A stretch of 64,000 nt of DNA, from positions 19,876-83,875 of the forward strand of contig DASXFN010000085.1 of NCBI GenBank assembly GCA_036489565.1, read 5' to 3'. Origin of the DNA: JAICKN01 sp036489565 (GTDB taxonomy: Bacteria; Acidobacteriota; Terriglobia; Terriglobales; Acidobacteriaceae). The position numbers were made by a program, and so were the translations under genes. Under the pieces are notes generated by a model. It had not been told where the DNA came from and searched no databases. It saw nothing but the letters and a program-made list of their open reading frames with translations. Of the stretch, positions 46,960-55,044 are shown piece by piece; position 1 is the first letter of the stretch; each line of letters begins with the position of its first letter.

Positions 46960-47484
46960 ATGAGCGTGAAATGGTCAACGTTCGGCGTATTTCTGTTTTT
47001 TTTACTCACGACTACAGTTTGGGCACAACACGTGAAGGTCGATTGGGACAAATCGGCCAGCTTCGTTAGTTACAAAACGTACGCTTGGGCAAAAGGAACA
47101 CCACCACAGAACCAGTTAATGGCCCAACGAATATCGGATGGCATCGACCGGGAACTCTCTGAGAAAGGGTTTCAAAAGGTGGATGCAAATAGTAATCCAG
47201 ATTTGATCGTTTTGTATCGCACCGCAATTGAATCAAACACCCAATTCAACACCATGGGCACAGGTGGCTGGGGATGGCGCTGGGGCGGCGGCATGACTAC
47301 AACTACAGTCGATCAAATCCCGACGGGACAATTGTCGGTAGACATTGGAGATGCCAAAACCAAAAAGCTGCTCTGGCTGGGAAGCGCAAGCGATACGATC
47401 AGTGACAAACCCGAAAAGAACGAAGAAAAAATTAACAAGGCACTCGACAAGATGTTTAAGAAATTTCCTCCGCCACTGAAATAA
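46960..47484 (+). CDS. DUF4136 secreted protein
   Basis: Signal peptide (WSTFGVFLFFLLTTTVWAQ) followed by the DUF4136 pattern: VKVDWDKSASFVSYKTYAWAKG, the IDRELSEKGFQKVDANSNPDLIVLYRTAIE segment, a Gly/Trp-rich stretch (MGTGGWGWRWGGGMT), TGQLSVDIGDAKTKKLLWLGSASDTIS and INKALDKMFKKFPP. These are small periplasmic or lipid-anchored proteins, often adjacent to OmpA genes, with no known reaction. ATG 46960 has GGAGG six bases upstream. Confidence 0.82.
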   Translation: MSVKWSTFGVFLFFLLTTTVWAQHVKVDWDKSASFVSYKTYAWAKGTPPQNQLMAQRISDGIDRELSEKGFQKVDANSNPDLIVLYRTAIESNTQFNTMGTGGWGWRWGGGMTTTTVDQIPTGQLSVDIGDAKTKKLLWLGSASDTISDKPEKNEEKINKALDKMFKKFPPPLK

Positions 47485-47530
47485 AAAAACTTTGCGTTTC
47501 GCTGCCATGCCACACATTAGCTTTTAACGG

Positions 47531-47962
47531 ATGGGTTATATGCAGGATATTTTAGGGCGAACATTCGAAGATTTGATCGCGCGTCTCACTGGTCCCATGC
47601 AGTTCCGTTTGTACTTTCAACCGGCAATGGCGTTATTTTTTGCAATCCGTGACGGACGTCGTGATGCTCACGAAGGGAAACCAGCTTATTTCTGGGCGAT
47701 TTTTTACAATCGCAGTCATAGATCCGCATTACTGAAAAGCGGATTAAAAGCAGTTGGTCGAGTTTTATTTTTTGGAATCATTATGGATGTGATTTATCAG
47801 ATTATTGTTCAGCGATGGGTTTATCCGGGCGAAGCAGTTATCGTAGCGTTCATTCTTGCTTTTCTTCCTTATTTGCTGTCGCGGGGGCCAATAAATCGCA
47901 TTGTGAAATGGTGGATGTCTCGCCCTGCATCGCAGCAGCCTGGTTATCGGCCTTCCAGGTAA
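47531..47962 (+). CDS. Hypothetical membrane protein
   Basis: 143 residues with two or three hydrophobic segments (FRLYFQPAMALFFAIRDG partly, AVGRVLFFGIIMDVIYQIIVQ, EAVIVAFILAFLPYLLSRGPINRI) and basic loops. The central motif IRDGRRDAHEGKPAYFWAI is likely conserved. I do not know a family name. It ends 18 bases before a DUF202 gene on the same strand, so the two probably form an operon. Inner membrane by composition. Confidence 0.6.
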   Translation: MGYMQDILGRTFEDLIARLTGPMQFRLYFQPAMALFFAIRDGRRDAHEGKPAYFWAIFYNRSHRSALLKSGLKAVGRVLFFGIIMDVIYQIIVQRWVYPGEAVIVAFILAFLPYLLSRGPINRIVKWWMSRPASQQPGYRPSR

Positions 47963-47980
47963 CAGGTAAAGAGAGTTCTC

Positions 47981-48364
47981 TTGAATGAGCACGACAACTC
48001 GTCACCAGAAGTAAATACGACTCAACTTTCATTGGATCGTACGTGGCTGGCGCATGAGAGAACATTGATGGCGTGGGTGAGGACCGCCACGTCAATGATT
48101 AGCTTTGGGTTCACCATCTACAAATTTTTCCAATATGAAAAAGATGGGCATGGCGGCGGCTTGCTGACCCCTCGTGATTTTTCTCTCATCATGATCAGTA
48201 TTGGGATTATTGCCCTATTGTTTGCCACAATATCTCACCGGAGGGAAATTAAGGATTTATCTGTTCATCTCGAACATAAGCATCGATCAATAGCAGAAAT
48301 TGTTGCCGGGATTATCGCTATTTTCGGCGTTTTGGCTCTGCTTGCGACAGCGTTCCACTCTTGA
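47981..48364 (+). CDS. DUF202 small membrane protein
   Basis: The signature LSLDRTWLAHERTLMAWVRTATSMISFGFTIYKFFQ is a strong DUF202 match, followed by two more helices (FSLIMISIGIIALLFATISHRRE and IVAGIIAIFGVLALLATAF). TTG 47981 is the start, after an AGAGAG stretch. It resembles the other DUF202 protein (23188-23667) in the RTxMS..RTA..FGFTI region, but is shorter at the N-terminus. Confidence 0.82.
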   Translation: MNEHDNSSPEVNTTQLSLDRTWLAHERTLMAWVRTATSMISFGFTIYKFFQYEKDGHGGGLLTPRDFSLIMISIGIIALLFATISHRREIKDLSVHLEHKHRSIAEIVAGIIAIFGVLALLATAFHS

Positions 48365-48412
48365 TTGTCATTGTTTTTTGATCGTTCAATCATTTAGCGC
48401 GAGATTTGGCCT

Positions 48413-49576
48413 ATGAAGGCGATAATTCCGCTCGAACGCGCTGCCAATGGAAAAAATGCATCACCATTCCCGCGAAACTTGCTTGATTTGCTTCAGCGCG
48501 CCAGCAAACAGACACTTCATTTAACAGCCGCGGTTGTGATAATCGCATGGATGCCGGCATTAGTGCTCTCGGCTTCACACGGGTTCGCACAGTTAAAGTG
48601 GTTTTTACAAGATATCGCTGCACAATCAAGATTTTTTTTGGTGATTCCGCTTTTAATTGTTGCCGAACCTCCTTTAGTGGCATGGCTGGAAGCGGTTGCT
48701 CTTCATTTTGTGACTGAGAATTTGATCAAGAAAGAAGATTGCTCGCACTTTGAAATCGCATTTTCTTCCTTCAAACATTATAAGAGTTCGTTTGTCACGC
48801 ATGTAATCATCCTGATCTTAGTGTATGCAGCAATTGCGTCAGCTGCTTCCTATACTCGTACCCGGGTGTTTTTGCCATGGTGTTATGCCAATGCAACAGG
48901 TAGCGAGCTATCGTTGGCTGGATCGTGGTATTTGCTTGTAAGCCTGCCAATTCTTATATGGCTATTATTGCGATGGATATGGCGCCAGATCTTATGGGCG
49001 CAGCTGCTTTTTAAAATTTCGCGTCTGGAATTGCAGTTAATACCAGCACATCCCGACCTTACAGGCGGACTCAGCTTCGTGGAGGCAAGCCTGTGGGGAT
49101 ATTTACCTTTCAGTCTTGCTGTAGGAACTCTTGTAGCGGGTGGTGTCGCGAATCATATTGTGCATCAACACCAATCCTTATTTGCATTTAAGTACGCTCC
49201 ACTGCCGACAATTGCCGCAGTCGTTATCATTTGCGTGGGGCCCCTTTTAGTGCTTGTAGGAACTCTTATGCGCGCCAAACGGCGTGGCATTTTTGAATAT
49301 GGATCACTAGCAACGCGCCTGGGTCATCAGTTCGAACATAAATGGCTGGTAGCGTCGCAGAAAGTAGATGAAGATGCTTTGGATGTCCAGGATTTCTCTG
49401 CAACTACAGATCTTTATCAAGTTGTGGGAAATATCTATGGAATGAATTTCCTTCCAGTGGGCGTGCGCAGTGTAAGCAGGTTGATTGTTGCAACAATGAT
49501 ACCTGCTATTCCGGTTGCGTTGATTTCCGTTCCGTTCGATGTGCTCATGAAGAATGTTATTAAGTTATTGGCCTAA
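48413..49576 (+). CDS. Polytopic membrane protein of unknown function
   Basis: 387 residues with about six hydrophobic segments, the clearest being LTAAVVIIAWMPALVLSA, FFLVIPLLIVAEPPLVAWLEAV, VIILILVYAAIASAAS, WYLLVSLPILIWLLLRWIW, LPTIAAVVIICVGPLLVLVGTLM and the last, FLPVGVRSVSRLIVATMIPAIPVALISVPFDVL. A short soluble part (YGSLATRLGHQFEHKWLV, then ATTDLYQVVGNIYGMNFLPV) is conserved-looking. No family name recognised. It is the last intact gene before the integrase remnant. Confidence 0.65.
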   Translation: MKAIIPLERAANGKNASPFPRNLLDLLQRASKQTLHLTAAVVIIAWMPALVLSASHGFAQLKWFLQDIAAQSRFFLVIPLLIVAEPPLVAWLEAVALHFVTENLIKKEDCSHFEIAFSSFKHYKSSFVTHVIILILVYAAIASAASYTRTRVFLPWCYANATGSELSLAGSWYLLVSLPILIWLLLRWIWRQILWAQLLFKISRLELQLIPAHPDLTGGLSFVEASLWGYLPFSLAVGTLVAGGVANHIVHQHQSLFAFKYAPLPTIAAVVIICVGPLLVLVGTLMRAKRRGIFEYGSLATRLGHQFEHKWLVASQKVDEDALDVQDFSATTDLYQVVGNIYGMNFLPVGVRSVSRLIVATMIPAIPVALISVPFDVLMKNVIKLLA

Positions 49577-49676
49577 ATATTCCGACCGCATCCCGGGCGG
49601 ACATTCCACCCAAGACGATGGCTTTGTTGTAGTTGAGAAAGGTTGCTAATTTAGTTGCAAAAACGGCTCCAATGGA

Positions 49677-50130
49677 ACTGTGCTGGTTACCTACGGAAAG
49701 ACGGCGGCTGCTCGCCGAATGCTGTACCTTCCACCGCGTCTTCGCTTTGTTCTCGAAACTCGCTGGGAATTTGCATGGCGTCCTCCTGACGGCTGGGTTT
49801 GGCCAGCTCCGACAATGTCACCTGAACAATTCAAGCCTTAAGAAGCAGCATGCCCGCGCATCCAACACCGTCAATACGAAGGCCAGAACGAAAGCCGAGG
49901 CAAACAACACTAAGCCTTCTCTCAGAACCCGTGGGTGCTGTACTCCTTCTGCCATAGGTTCCTAACGCGTGGTGAATCCGGCTGTGACGCTTGGACGTTG
50001 ACGCGGATTGCCGGACATAGCTCCATAGCAATTTCGAGTCGTTATGTGCACCCGTCGAAGAATGCTGCCCAAAATGACATGTCGCGAATGAGCGGGCACA
50101 ATATTGGGCCCATCGGAAAAGAAAAGGGAA
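49677..50130 (+). pseudogene. Degenerate tyrosine recombinase (phage-type integrase) against tRNA-Arg
   Basis: The integrase catalytic end is readable but split. Frame 1 (49677-49841) gives VTYGKTAAARRMLYLPPRLR and, after FVLETRWEF, DGWVWPAPTMSPEQF, then a stop. A second frame (about 49828-49880) continues SSLKKQHARASN. The first frame resumes (49914 on) with VLYSFCHRFLTRGESGCDAW and LTRIAGHSSIAISSRYVHPS, which holds the final His and the catalytic Tyr region (RYVHPS). At least two frameshifts, a damaged 'SLRHTFLTR' motif and the absent N-terminus show it is dead. The 3' end runs toward the 3' end of tRNA-Arg, the usual place for an integrase next to its att site. Confidence 0.8.
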
Positions 50131-50180
50131 ATAGTGAAAGAATTTCGGAACGGCAACCCGTTCAGTCTCAAGAAGAAAAC

Positions 50181-50257
50181 TGGTGCGCCCGGAGAGATTC
50201 GAACTCCCGACCTGTTGCTCCGGAGGCAACCGCTCTATCCAGCTGAGCTACGGGCGC
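50181..50257 (-). tRNA. tRNA-Arg (anticodon CCG)
   Basis: Read on the minus strand: acceptor GCGCCCG/CGGGCGC with an encoded A-CCA tail, D stem GCTC/GAGC, anticodon stem GTTGC/GCAAC with loop CTCCGGA (anticodon CCG), and T loop TTCGAAT. Its 3' end faces the integrase remnant. Confidence 0.95.
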
Positions 50258-50334
50258 GCTTCAGGTTCCTAAAGTGTACATCCGTAGCTCTGGCTCATCA
50301 ATCAACTGCTCGCGGAAAGCATTGTGCCCCGCTG

Positions 50335-50616
50335 CTATCCCTCCGCCTGCACCCGCTCGTCAATCGCTATCGCGGGAACCGGCCCCGGCTCGGGATCAAT
50401 GGCTTCTCGCCATTCGCCTCCACCGTGGCTGGCTACATACAGCGCCAGTTCCAGCCGGCTCCATACTCCCAGTTTGTCGAAGATGGTGCGCAGATAGTTC
50501 TTCACCACCTGCTCGGTTGTGCCCACAGATTGCGCGATGTCCCGGTTGGTCATGCCTTCCCACACCAGTACCGCCACTTTTATTTCCCGCGACGTCAGTA
50601 AATTTTTTGGTTTCAT
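50335..50616 (-). CDS. Stand-alone LuxR-type HTH protein (pair A, second gene)
   Basis: 93 residues, almost all a LuxR/GerE HTH: LLTSREIKVAVLVWEGMTNRDIAQSVGTTEQVVKNYLRTIFDKLGVWSRLELALYVASH. It has no receiver or ligand domain. The recognition pattern 'EQVVKNYLR-IFDKLGVW-RLELALY' matches the second gene of pair B at 54608-54835. A short acidic tail follows. Its ATG overlaps the stop of the upstream HTH gene by four bases, so translation is coupled. Such mini-regulators may dimerise with each other, an inference. Confidence 0.8.
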   Translation of the reverse strand: MKPKNLLTSREIKVAVLVWEGMTNRDIAQSVGTTEQVVKNYLRTIFDKLGVWSRLELALYVASHGGGEWREAIDPEPGPVPAIAIDERVQAEG

Positions 50617-50843
50617 AGTCCTCTCTGCTCTCTTTGAAACATGGCGGTCGCCAGCTTCACCCGCTTGCGTCCTTCCGTGATTCCCGCCCGTAAAAATAAT
50701 GTCCTTAAATGCTGTTTCACTGTTCGCGGGCTGATCTTCAAATGCGTGGCAATCTCCTTATTACTGCAGCCCTGTACCAGCAGCCGTAAAACTTCTTCAT
50801 CCCGTTGCGTGATCTTGATTTTGTTCAGGTCTGTCATGTCCAT
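50613..50843 (-). CDS. Stand-alone LuxR-type HTH protein (pair A, first gene)
   Basis: 76 residues, a bare HTH: ITQRDEEVLRLLVQGCSNKEIATHLKISPRTVKQHLRTLFLRAGITEGRKRVKLATAMFQREQRGL. The end 'RKRVKLATAMFQRE' matches the first gene of pair B ('IKRVKLATLLYRRQ'). It precedes and overlaps the second HTH gene by four bases. No partner sensor is adjacent. The upstream gap leads to the divergent GAF/zinc-ribbon gene. Confidence 0.8.
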   Translation of the reverse strand: MDMTDLNKIKITQRDEEVLRLLVQGCSNKEIATHLKISPRTVKQHLRTLFLRAGITEGRKRVKLATAMFQREQRGL

Positions 50844-51178
50844 ATTTCTCTCAACCTCATCTTTTCGCTCCTACGAACACGACATAATGCAACTTCTTCT
50901 CCAAACCTTCGCCCTCTTCACCAAAGGTAGAAAGCCTTTAGATACGTTCTTTTTGCCGACCCTACAATTCCTTCGTCGCTCCAATCCGTTCCTACTTGAA
51001 ACAAACCGTCCCGAAATGAATCGCGGAAATCGATCGCGCCAGGCGCGCTCTAGCTTTGCGACCGCCTCCTCTCTCCAATGCTTTTATGTGGTGATCCTTG
51101 CCGTGCATACTCTTCGTGGAACGAGTTGCATTACAATAAGAAGCCATTGCTGGTTCTCCCCCAGGGCTGGGGTGTGCT
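50844..51178. other. Divergent intergenic region (LuxR pair A / GAF protein)
   Basis: A 335-base gap between divergent genes, with no recognised coding frame. It must hold both promoters; none was clear by eye. Confidence 0.4.
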
Positions 51179-53098
51179 TTGCCGCAAAAAACTCCTGACG
51201 AAAACGCCAAGTTGACGCTGGACGAAGGGGCCTTCCAACGGCTTCTCTCCGCGGCCTTTGTCATCCAGGAACACAATGACAGCGTGAAGAATCAAACGCC
51301 CGATCCGGTCGAGTTCAAGGCCACTGATCTTTCCGAAATTGCCGAGACCCAGAACCTGATCCGCGGCAAGCGCCTCGATTTGCTAACCGCCGCCGCGGTC
51401 ATCGTGGAGCGCTCCCAGAAAATTTCCCATGCCGCATCAGGCGCTATCGCTCTGCTTTCCAAACGCGAACTCTCGTACATTTCCTCAAGCGGCATTGCGG
51501 CCCCGCCCGTAGGGACGACCGTCAGCCTCGATGAATCCTTGTCAGCGGAATGCGTCCGCACTGGCCAATTTCTGTTGCTGCCGAATCTGAACGCCGTGGC
51601 GCGAGCGCAGGCGAAACTTTTTCTGAGCCGCGGAATGCAGAGCTTCGCTGCCGTGCCAATCCATCAGGACCAGCAAGTTGCCGGAGTTATGGAGTTATTT
51701 TTCAACAGTCCAAACGCGATTGACGGGACAACTTTGCGGACCTGCCAGCTTCTCGCAGGTTTGCTCACGGGGACGGTCACATCGCAGCCGGACCCGGTCC
51801 TCCGGCCATCTGCTCAGCCGGCCACTCCCCCACCCACGCCTCTCGACCAACTCAAGCCGCAGCTCGACCGTATGTTGGAAGAAGAAGATCCCGACGCGCT
51901 TCCGGGCCTGCTGCGCAACATCCTGCAAGAACCTACGACAGAGCCACCGGCGGAGAGCGGTTCTCCCGGGGGTGGTTCCGTTGGCGCCGACCCCGCCGGA
52001 ACGAATGCTTATTCCGGAGCGAATACATATAAAGACCAGCCTCCTGTCGTCCGTTGCCGGAAGTGCGGGTGCCCGCTCGAAGCGCAAGAATCTTTCTGCG
52101 GTCTCTGTGGCACCGCACGTGAAATCACATCCGGGCCCCCAGCATTCAAGCCAGCCAGATTCGAACCTGGTAGATTCGAGCCTGCAAAAACGGGCGTGCG
52201 CTCGCCATCGTTCTCCAAGCCGCCCACTTCCATGGAGCCAGCTACGCCATCCGCGTCTTTCGCGGAAAAACCAAGTTCCGTTGTTTCACCACCGCCGCTT
52301 TCAGAACCATTGCCGGAGCCGGTAGAAGGGCCGCCTGACATTCCCGAAAAGTCGGAAGCACTTCCTCCAGAACTGCAGGAAATCCTCGCCCGCTTTCCCG
52401 AGGAACCAGAAATTATTCCGCCTCCGCCTTTGAACTCTGCATCGGCTTCCGGCAAAATTTTCGACTCTGGCCCCATCGAACTTGCCGCGCCATCCGCGCT
52501 GCCTAATAAGGACGCGCAGGCTCTACCAACGCCGCCTGGGTCGACGCTAATGGAACCAAAGCCGACCGAGCCGAAGCCAAGCGAGCTAAAGCCGACCGAA
52601 ACGAAATTGACCGCGCCGAATCCGCCGGCAAATGCCGCTCCCGACGGAACGTCCAGCCAGGTTCCGCCTGTGGACACTTTCGCCAACCCGCAGTGGAAGT
52701 CAGCCAGCGAAACCCGCGCATGGCTTGAATCGGTAAAGGTGCCGCCGCAACGCAAGCACTGGATGGCCGAGCACCGCGCCAACCTTTATCTTGCCGCTGC
52801 CGCTGTTCTTCTGCTTCTTGTGCTCTTCGGCGTGGGAATGCCTGCCGATCTGCAAAATGGAAAGGCGCAACTCAGCTGGTTCGATTCGATGCTGGTGAAT
52901 CTTGGCCTTGCCGAAGCTCCATCGGCCCCCGTTTATCTCGGCAACCCGACCACCAAAGTTTGGGTGGACCTTCACACGGCGCTCTACTATTGTCCCAACG
53001 CAGAGCTTTACGGAAAAACGCGCGGCGGCAAATTTGAGACGCAGCGCGAAGCCCAGCAAGACCAGTTTGAACCCGCCTCCCGCAACGCTTGTCCCTAG
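51179..53098 (+). CDS. GAF-domain / zinc-ribbon membrane protein
   Basis: A GAF-like domain covers about residues 60-200 (LDLLTAAAVIVERSQKISHAASGAIALLS, TVSLDESLSAECVRTGQFLLL, MQSFAAVPIHQDQQVAGVMELFF). A zinc ribbon follows (CRKCGCPL...CGLCG; Cys 293 onward). Then comes a Pro/Ser/Glu-rich linker of about 220 residues with a KPTEPKP-type repeat, one membrane helix at about 537-555 (LYLAAAAVLLLLVLFGVGM), and a short C-terminal domain ending TALYYCPNAELYGKTRGGKF. The GAF part would sense small ligands in the cytosol. Typical acidobacterial membrane protein; its role is unknown. TTG 51179 is the only start. Confidence 0.72.
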   Translation: MPQKTPDENAKLTLDEGAFQRLLSAAFVIQEHNDSVKNQTPDPVEFKATDLSEIAETQNLIRGKRLDLLTAAAVIVERSQKISHAASGAIALLSKRELSYISSSGIAAPPVGTTVSLDESLSAECVRTGQFLLLPNLNAVARAQAKLFLSRGMQSFAAVPIHQDQQVAGVMELFFNSPNAIDGTTLRTCQLLAGLLTGTVTSQPDPVLRPSAQPATPPPTPLDQLKPQLDRMLEEEDPDALPGLLRNILQEPTTEPPAESGSPGGGSVGADPAGTNAYSGANTYKDQPPVVRCRKCGCPLEAQESFCGLCGTAREITSGPPAFKPARFEPGRFEPAKTGVRSPSFSKPPTSMEPATPSASFAEKPSSVVSPPPLSEPLPEPVEGPPDIPEKSEALPPELQEILARFPEEPEIIPPPPLNSASASGKIFDSGPIELAAPSALPNKDAQALPTPPGSTLMEPKPTEPKPSELKPTETKLTAPNPPANAAPDGTSSQVPPVDTFANPQWKSASETRAWLESVKVPPQRKHWMAEHRANLYLAAAAVLLLLVLFGVGMPADLQNGKAQLSWFDSMLVNLGLAEAPSAPVYLGNPTTKVWVDLHTALYYCPNAELYGKTRGGKFETQREAQQDQFEPASRNACP

Positions 53099-53219
53099 TC
53101 CATTACCGTAACTGATTGCCACTCTCTACAGTATTTTTCTTGCCCTTCTGAGGTTTGACAAGTGTTCCATAGCGGAGTGCAATATTTTCAGTCAAACTCT
53201 ATTTCCTTACGAGGCAAGC

Positions 53220-54455
53220 TTGGATACTCCCCAGCTATCCGACAACGCGTTAGACCCCAAATTAAGCCCTTTGCATAACCCCATTCTGGCGGAGAATCTG
53301 GACCGCTGGGCGCGAGTGTATGCCGCTGCCCCGCCAGAGTTCCGATCACGTGCGATTCAAGATCTTTTGCGCGATTTGCAAGCCGAGAGCGCGTCTCGCG
53401 TGGCGCCTCCTGAGGAATTCGAGGTGCCATCCACGTTTCAGTCCGTGGAGATTGCCTGCCCGCAATGCGGCAAGATGAAAGAGCGGGAGCAGAAATTTTG
53501 CGGCTTTTGCGGTGCCGAGTTTCAGAGGCCCGCGCCGAACTCTGATCTTGCCGATCGCCCTGCTGCGAATCCACCGCCGCCGCTGAAACCGGTGCAATCC
53601 GTTCCTTTTGCCTCCAGAGAACTTGATTCGTTGCGCGAGCTTTCTTTTTCCACCATCTATGGTTCCGAAGAGTCTCATCACAATGGGGCGAAGTATGCAT
53701 TTGTAGTGCTCGTCATTCTTGTCTGCCTAGGCACTCTCGGTTTTATGCAATGGAAGACGCAGATTCGTGCCACGTGGAACCGTGTGGTTGCTCCCACTGC
53801 AGCGTCCAATCCCGCTCAGGCGAACAACGTGCCCGCAGCTTCGCCCGCGCCTTCCACTTCCCAGCCGGCGAGCGCATCGTCCGAGGAGTCAGGTCCGGAA
53901 AATAGTAGTGCGCCGTCTCAACCCGCATCCTCTGACGTTCAGCATCAGGGAAGCGCCTCGGCTGATGTTCATGATCCTGTTCCAGCCGCGAATTCGGCTC
54001 CCGCAAGCCCTGAACCAGGTTCTGCTCAGGCGAACGCTGATCAAGCCAATTCCGATGAAGCGAATTCAGACTTATCAGAGACTCCCCCGAAACACGCTTC
54101 CCGTGTTTCGGCAAGACGGCCCGTGACTCCCGCTTCCAAGCTGGAGCCCGTGAATGCGCCAGCTTCCTCTGCAGCTCCACTCGACAATGGTTCCGAGGAA
54201 TTGTCGGTGGCGCAGCGTTACTTGAACGGTACATCAGGCGCTCGCGATCCATCCATGGCGGCGACCTGGTTGTGGAAAGCCGTGAGCAAGCAAAATCCAA
54301 CCGCGCTCGTTTTATTGTCCGATCTCTACGCTCACGGCGAAGGCGTTTCGCGTAACTGCGACCAAGCCCGTCTGTTGCTCGTGGCTGCCGCCAAAAAAGG
54401 CGCCCCTGACGCTGGCCTGAAATTGCGCAACTTTGAAAACGGCGGCTGCCGTTAA
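53220..54455 (+). CDS. Zinc-ribbon, TM and Sel1-repeat protein
   Basis: Layout in order: N-terminal helical part, zinc ribbon at about 79-98 (CPQCGKMKEREQKFCGFCG), linker, one membrane helix at about 158-176 (FVVLVILVCLGTLGFMQW), Ala/Ser/Pro/Glu-rich stretch, and C-terminal Sel1/TPR-like repeats (SVAQRYLNGTSGARDPSMAATWLWKAVSKQN, then ALVLLSDLYAHGEGVSRNCDQARLLLVAAAKKGAPDAGL). Sel1 repeats bind proteins, so this may be an outer-face scaffold. TTG 53220 has GAGG five bases upstream. It shares the zinc-ribbon/TM plan with the preceding gene and is probably functionally linked. Confidence 0.78.
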   Translation: MDTPQLSDNALDPKLSPLHNPILAENLDRWARVYAAAPPEFRSRAIQDLLRDLQAESASRVAPPEEFEVPSTFQSVEIACPQCGKMKEREQKFCGFCGAEFQRPAPNSDLADRPAANPPPPLKPVQSVPFASRELDSLRELSFSTIYGSEESHHNGAKYAFVVLVILVCLGTLGFMQWKTQIRATWNRVVAPTAASNPAQANNVPAASPAPSTSQPASASSEESGPENSSAPSQPASSDVQHQGSASADVHDPVPAANSAPASPEPGSAQANADQANSDEANSDLSETPPKHASRVSARRPVTPASKLEPVNAPASSAAPLDNGSEELSVAQRYLNGTSGARDPSMAATWLWKAVSKQNPTALVLLSDLYAHGEGVSRNCDQARLLLVAAAKKGAPDAGLKLRNFENGGCR

Positions 54456-54479
54456 CCATCAAGAGCCTATAGCAAAATT

Positions 54480-54510
54480 AAAAGGCCCTCGTTTTTCGCG
54501 AGGGCCTTTT
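54480..54510. terminator. Strong bidirectional rho-independent terminator
   Basis: AAAGGCCCTCG (54481-54491) pairs with CGAGGGCCTTT (54499-54509) over a TTTTTCG loop, with T-runs on either side. It lies between the convergent Sel1 protein and the LuxR pair B genes. Confidence 0.85.
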
Positions 54511-54540
54511 GCTTCACTGCACTGTGTGGGGAGGGCTTGT

Positions 54541-55044
54541 TTACGAGGCGCCCGGTGCAGCATCAGCATTCAAATTCAAAATACGGTGCTCCCAGCTTTC
54601 CATCACATCAGGCGTGGACTGCGACGTGGTGCTGTCGAGCTTCATACCAGAGGGCAAGTTCGACCCGGTTCCAGAGTCCGAGCTTGTCGTAGATGGTTCG
54701 AAGGTAGTTTTTGACAACGTGTTCGGATGTTCCGATGGCGTCGGCAACTTCCTTGTTTTTGAATCCTTGTGCAACGAGTTCAATGACTCGCTGCTCTCGC
54801 TCACTTGGAGTTCGTTTTCCGTATCGTTCGAACATAGCTGCCTCCGATATAAAAGTGTTGCCAGTTTCACTCTTTTGATCCCGCCGTTAATTCCAAAGCG
54901 CAAAAAAAGCCGGTTAAAATGCGCTTTGACCGTGCGGCGGGCCATGTGGAGCTGTTTGGCGATTTCGTCATTGTCACAGCCCTGCAGAAGCAATTCAGCA
55001 ATTTGCTGCTCCCGCGGACCCAGTGTCACTGCGTTCTCCTTCAT
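54541..55044 (-). CDS. LuxR-type HTH protein (pair B, first gene) with long read-through tail
   Basis: The first 70 residues are a bare HTH: LGPREQQIAELLLQGCDNDEIAKQLHMARRTVKAHFNRLFLRFGINGGIKRVKLATLLYRRQL. It is homologous to the first gene of pair A, which stops soon after that point. Here the frame continues for about 95 Ser/Thr/Pro-rich residues (ELQVSESSESLNSLHKDS...), fully overlapping the second HTH gene in another frame. The tail may be genuine or simply a lost stop codon. The start ATG 55044 sits in an A/T-rich area. Confidence 0.72.
   Translation of the reverse strand: MKENAVTLGPREQQIAELLLQGCDNDEIAKQLHMARRTVKAHFNRLFLRFGINGGIKRVKLATLLYRRQLCSNDTENELQVSESSESLNSLHKDSKTRKLPTPSEHPNTLSKTTFEPSTTSSDSGTGSNLPSGMKLDSTTSQSTPDVMESWEHRILNLNADAAPGAS
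54608..54835 (-). CDS. LuxR-type HTH protein (pair B, second gene), nested out of frame
   Basis: 75 residues: a classic short HTH, RTPSEREQRVIELVAQGFKNKEVADAIGTSEHVVKNYLRTIYDKLGLWNRVELALWYEARQHH. It matches the second gene of pair A and a widespread acidobacterial mini-regulator, so this frame is coding. It lies entirely inside the read-through of the first pair-B gene, in a different frame. ATG 54835 starts it. Confidence 0.8.
   Translation of the reverse strand: MFERYGKRTPSEREQRVIELVAQGFKNKEVADAIGTSEHVVKNYLRTIYDKLGLWNRVELALWYEARQHHVAVHA

Noticed and set aside
49935..50246. A frame giving an apparent protein ending CARRDSNSRPVAPEATALSS.
   Set aside because: Its second half is a translation through the tRNA-Arg gene; only the first part is integrase remnant.
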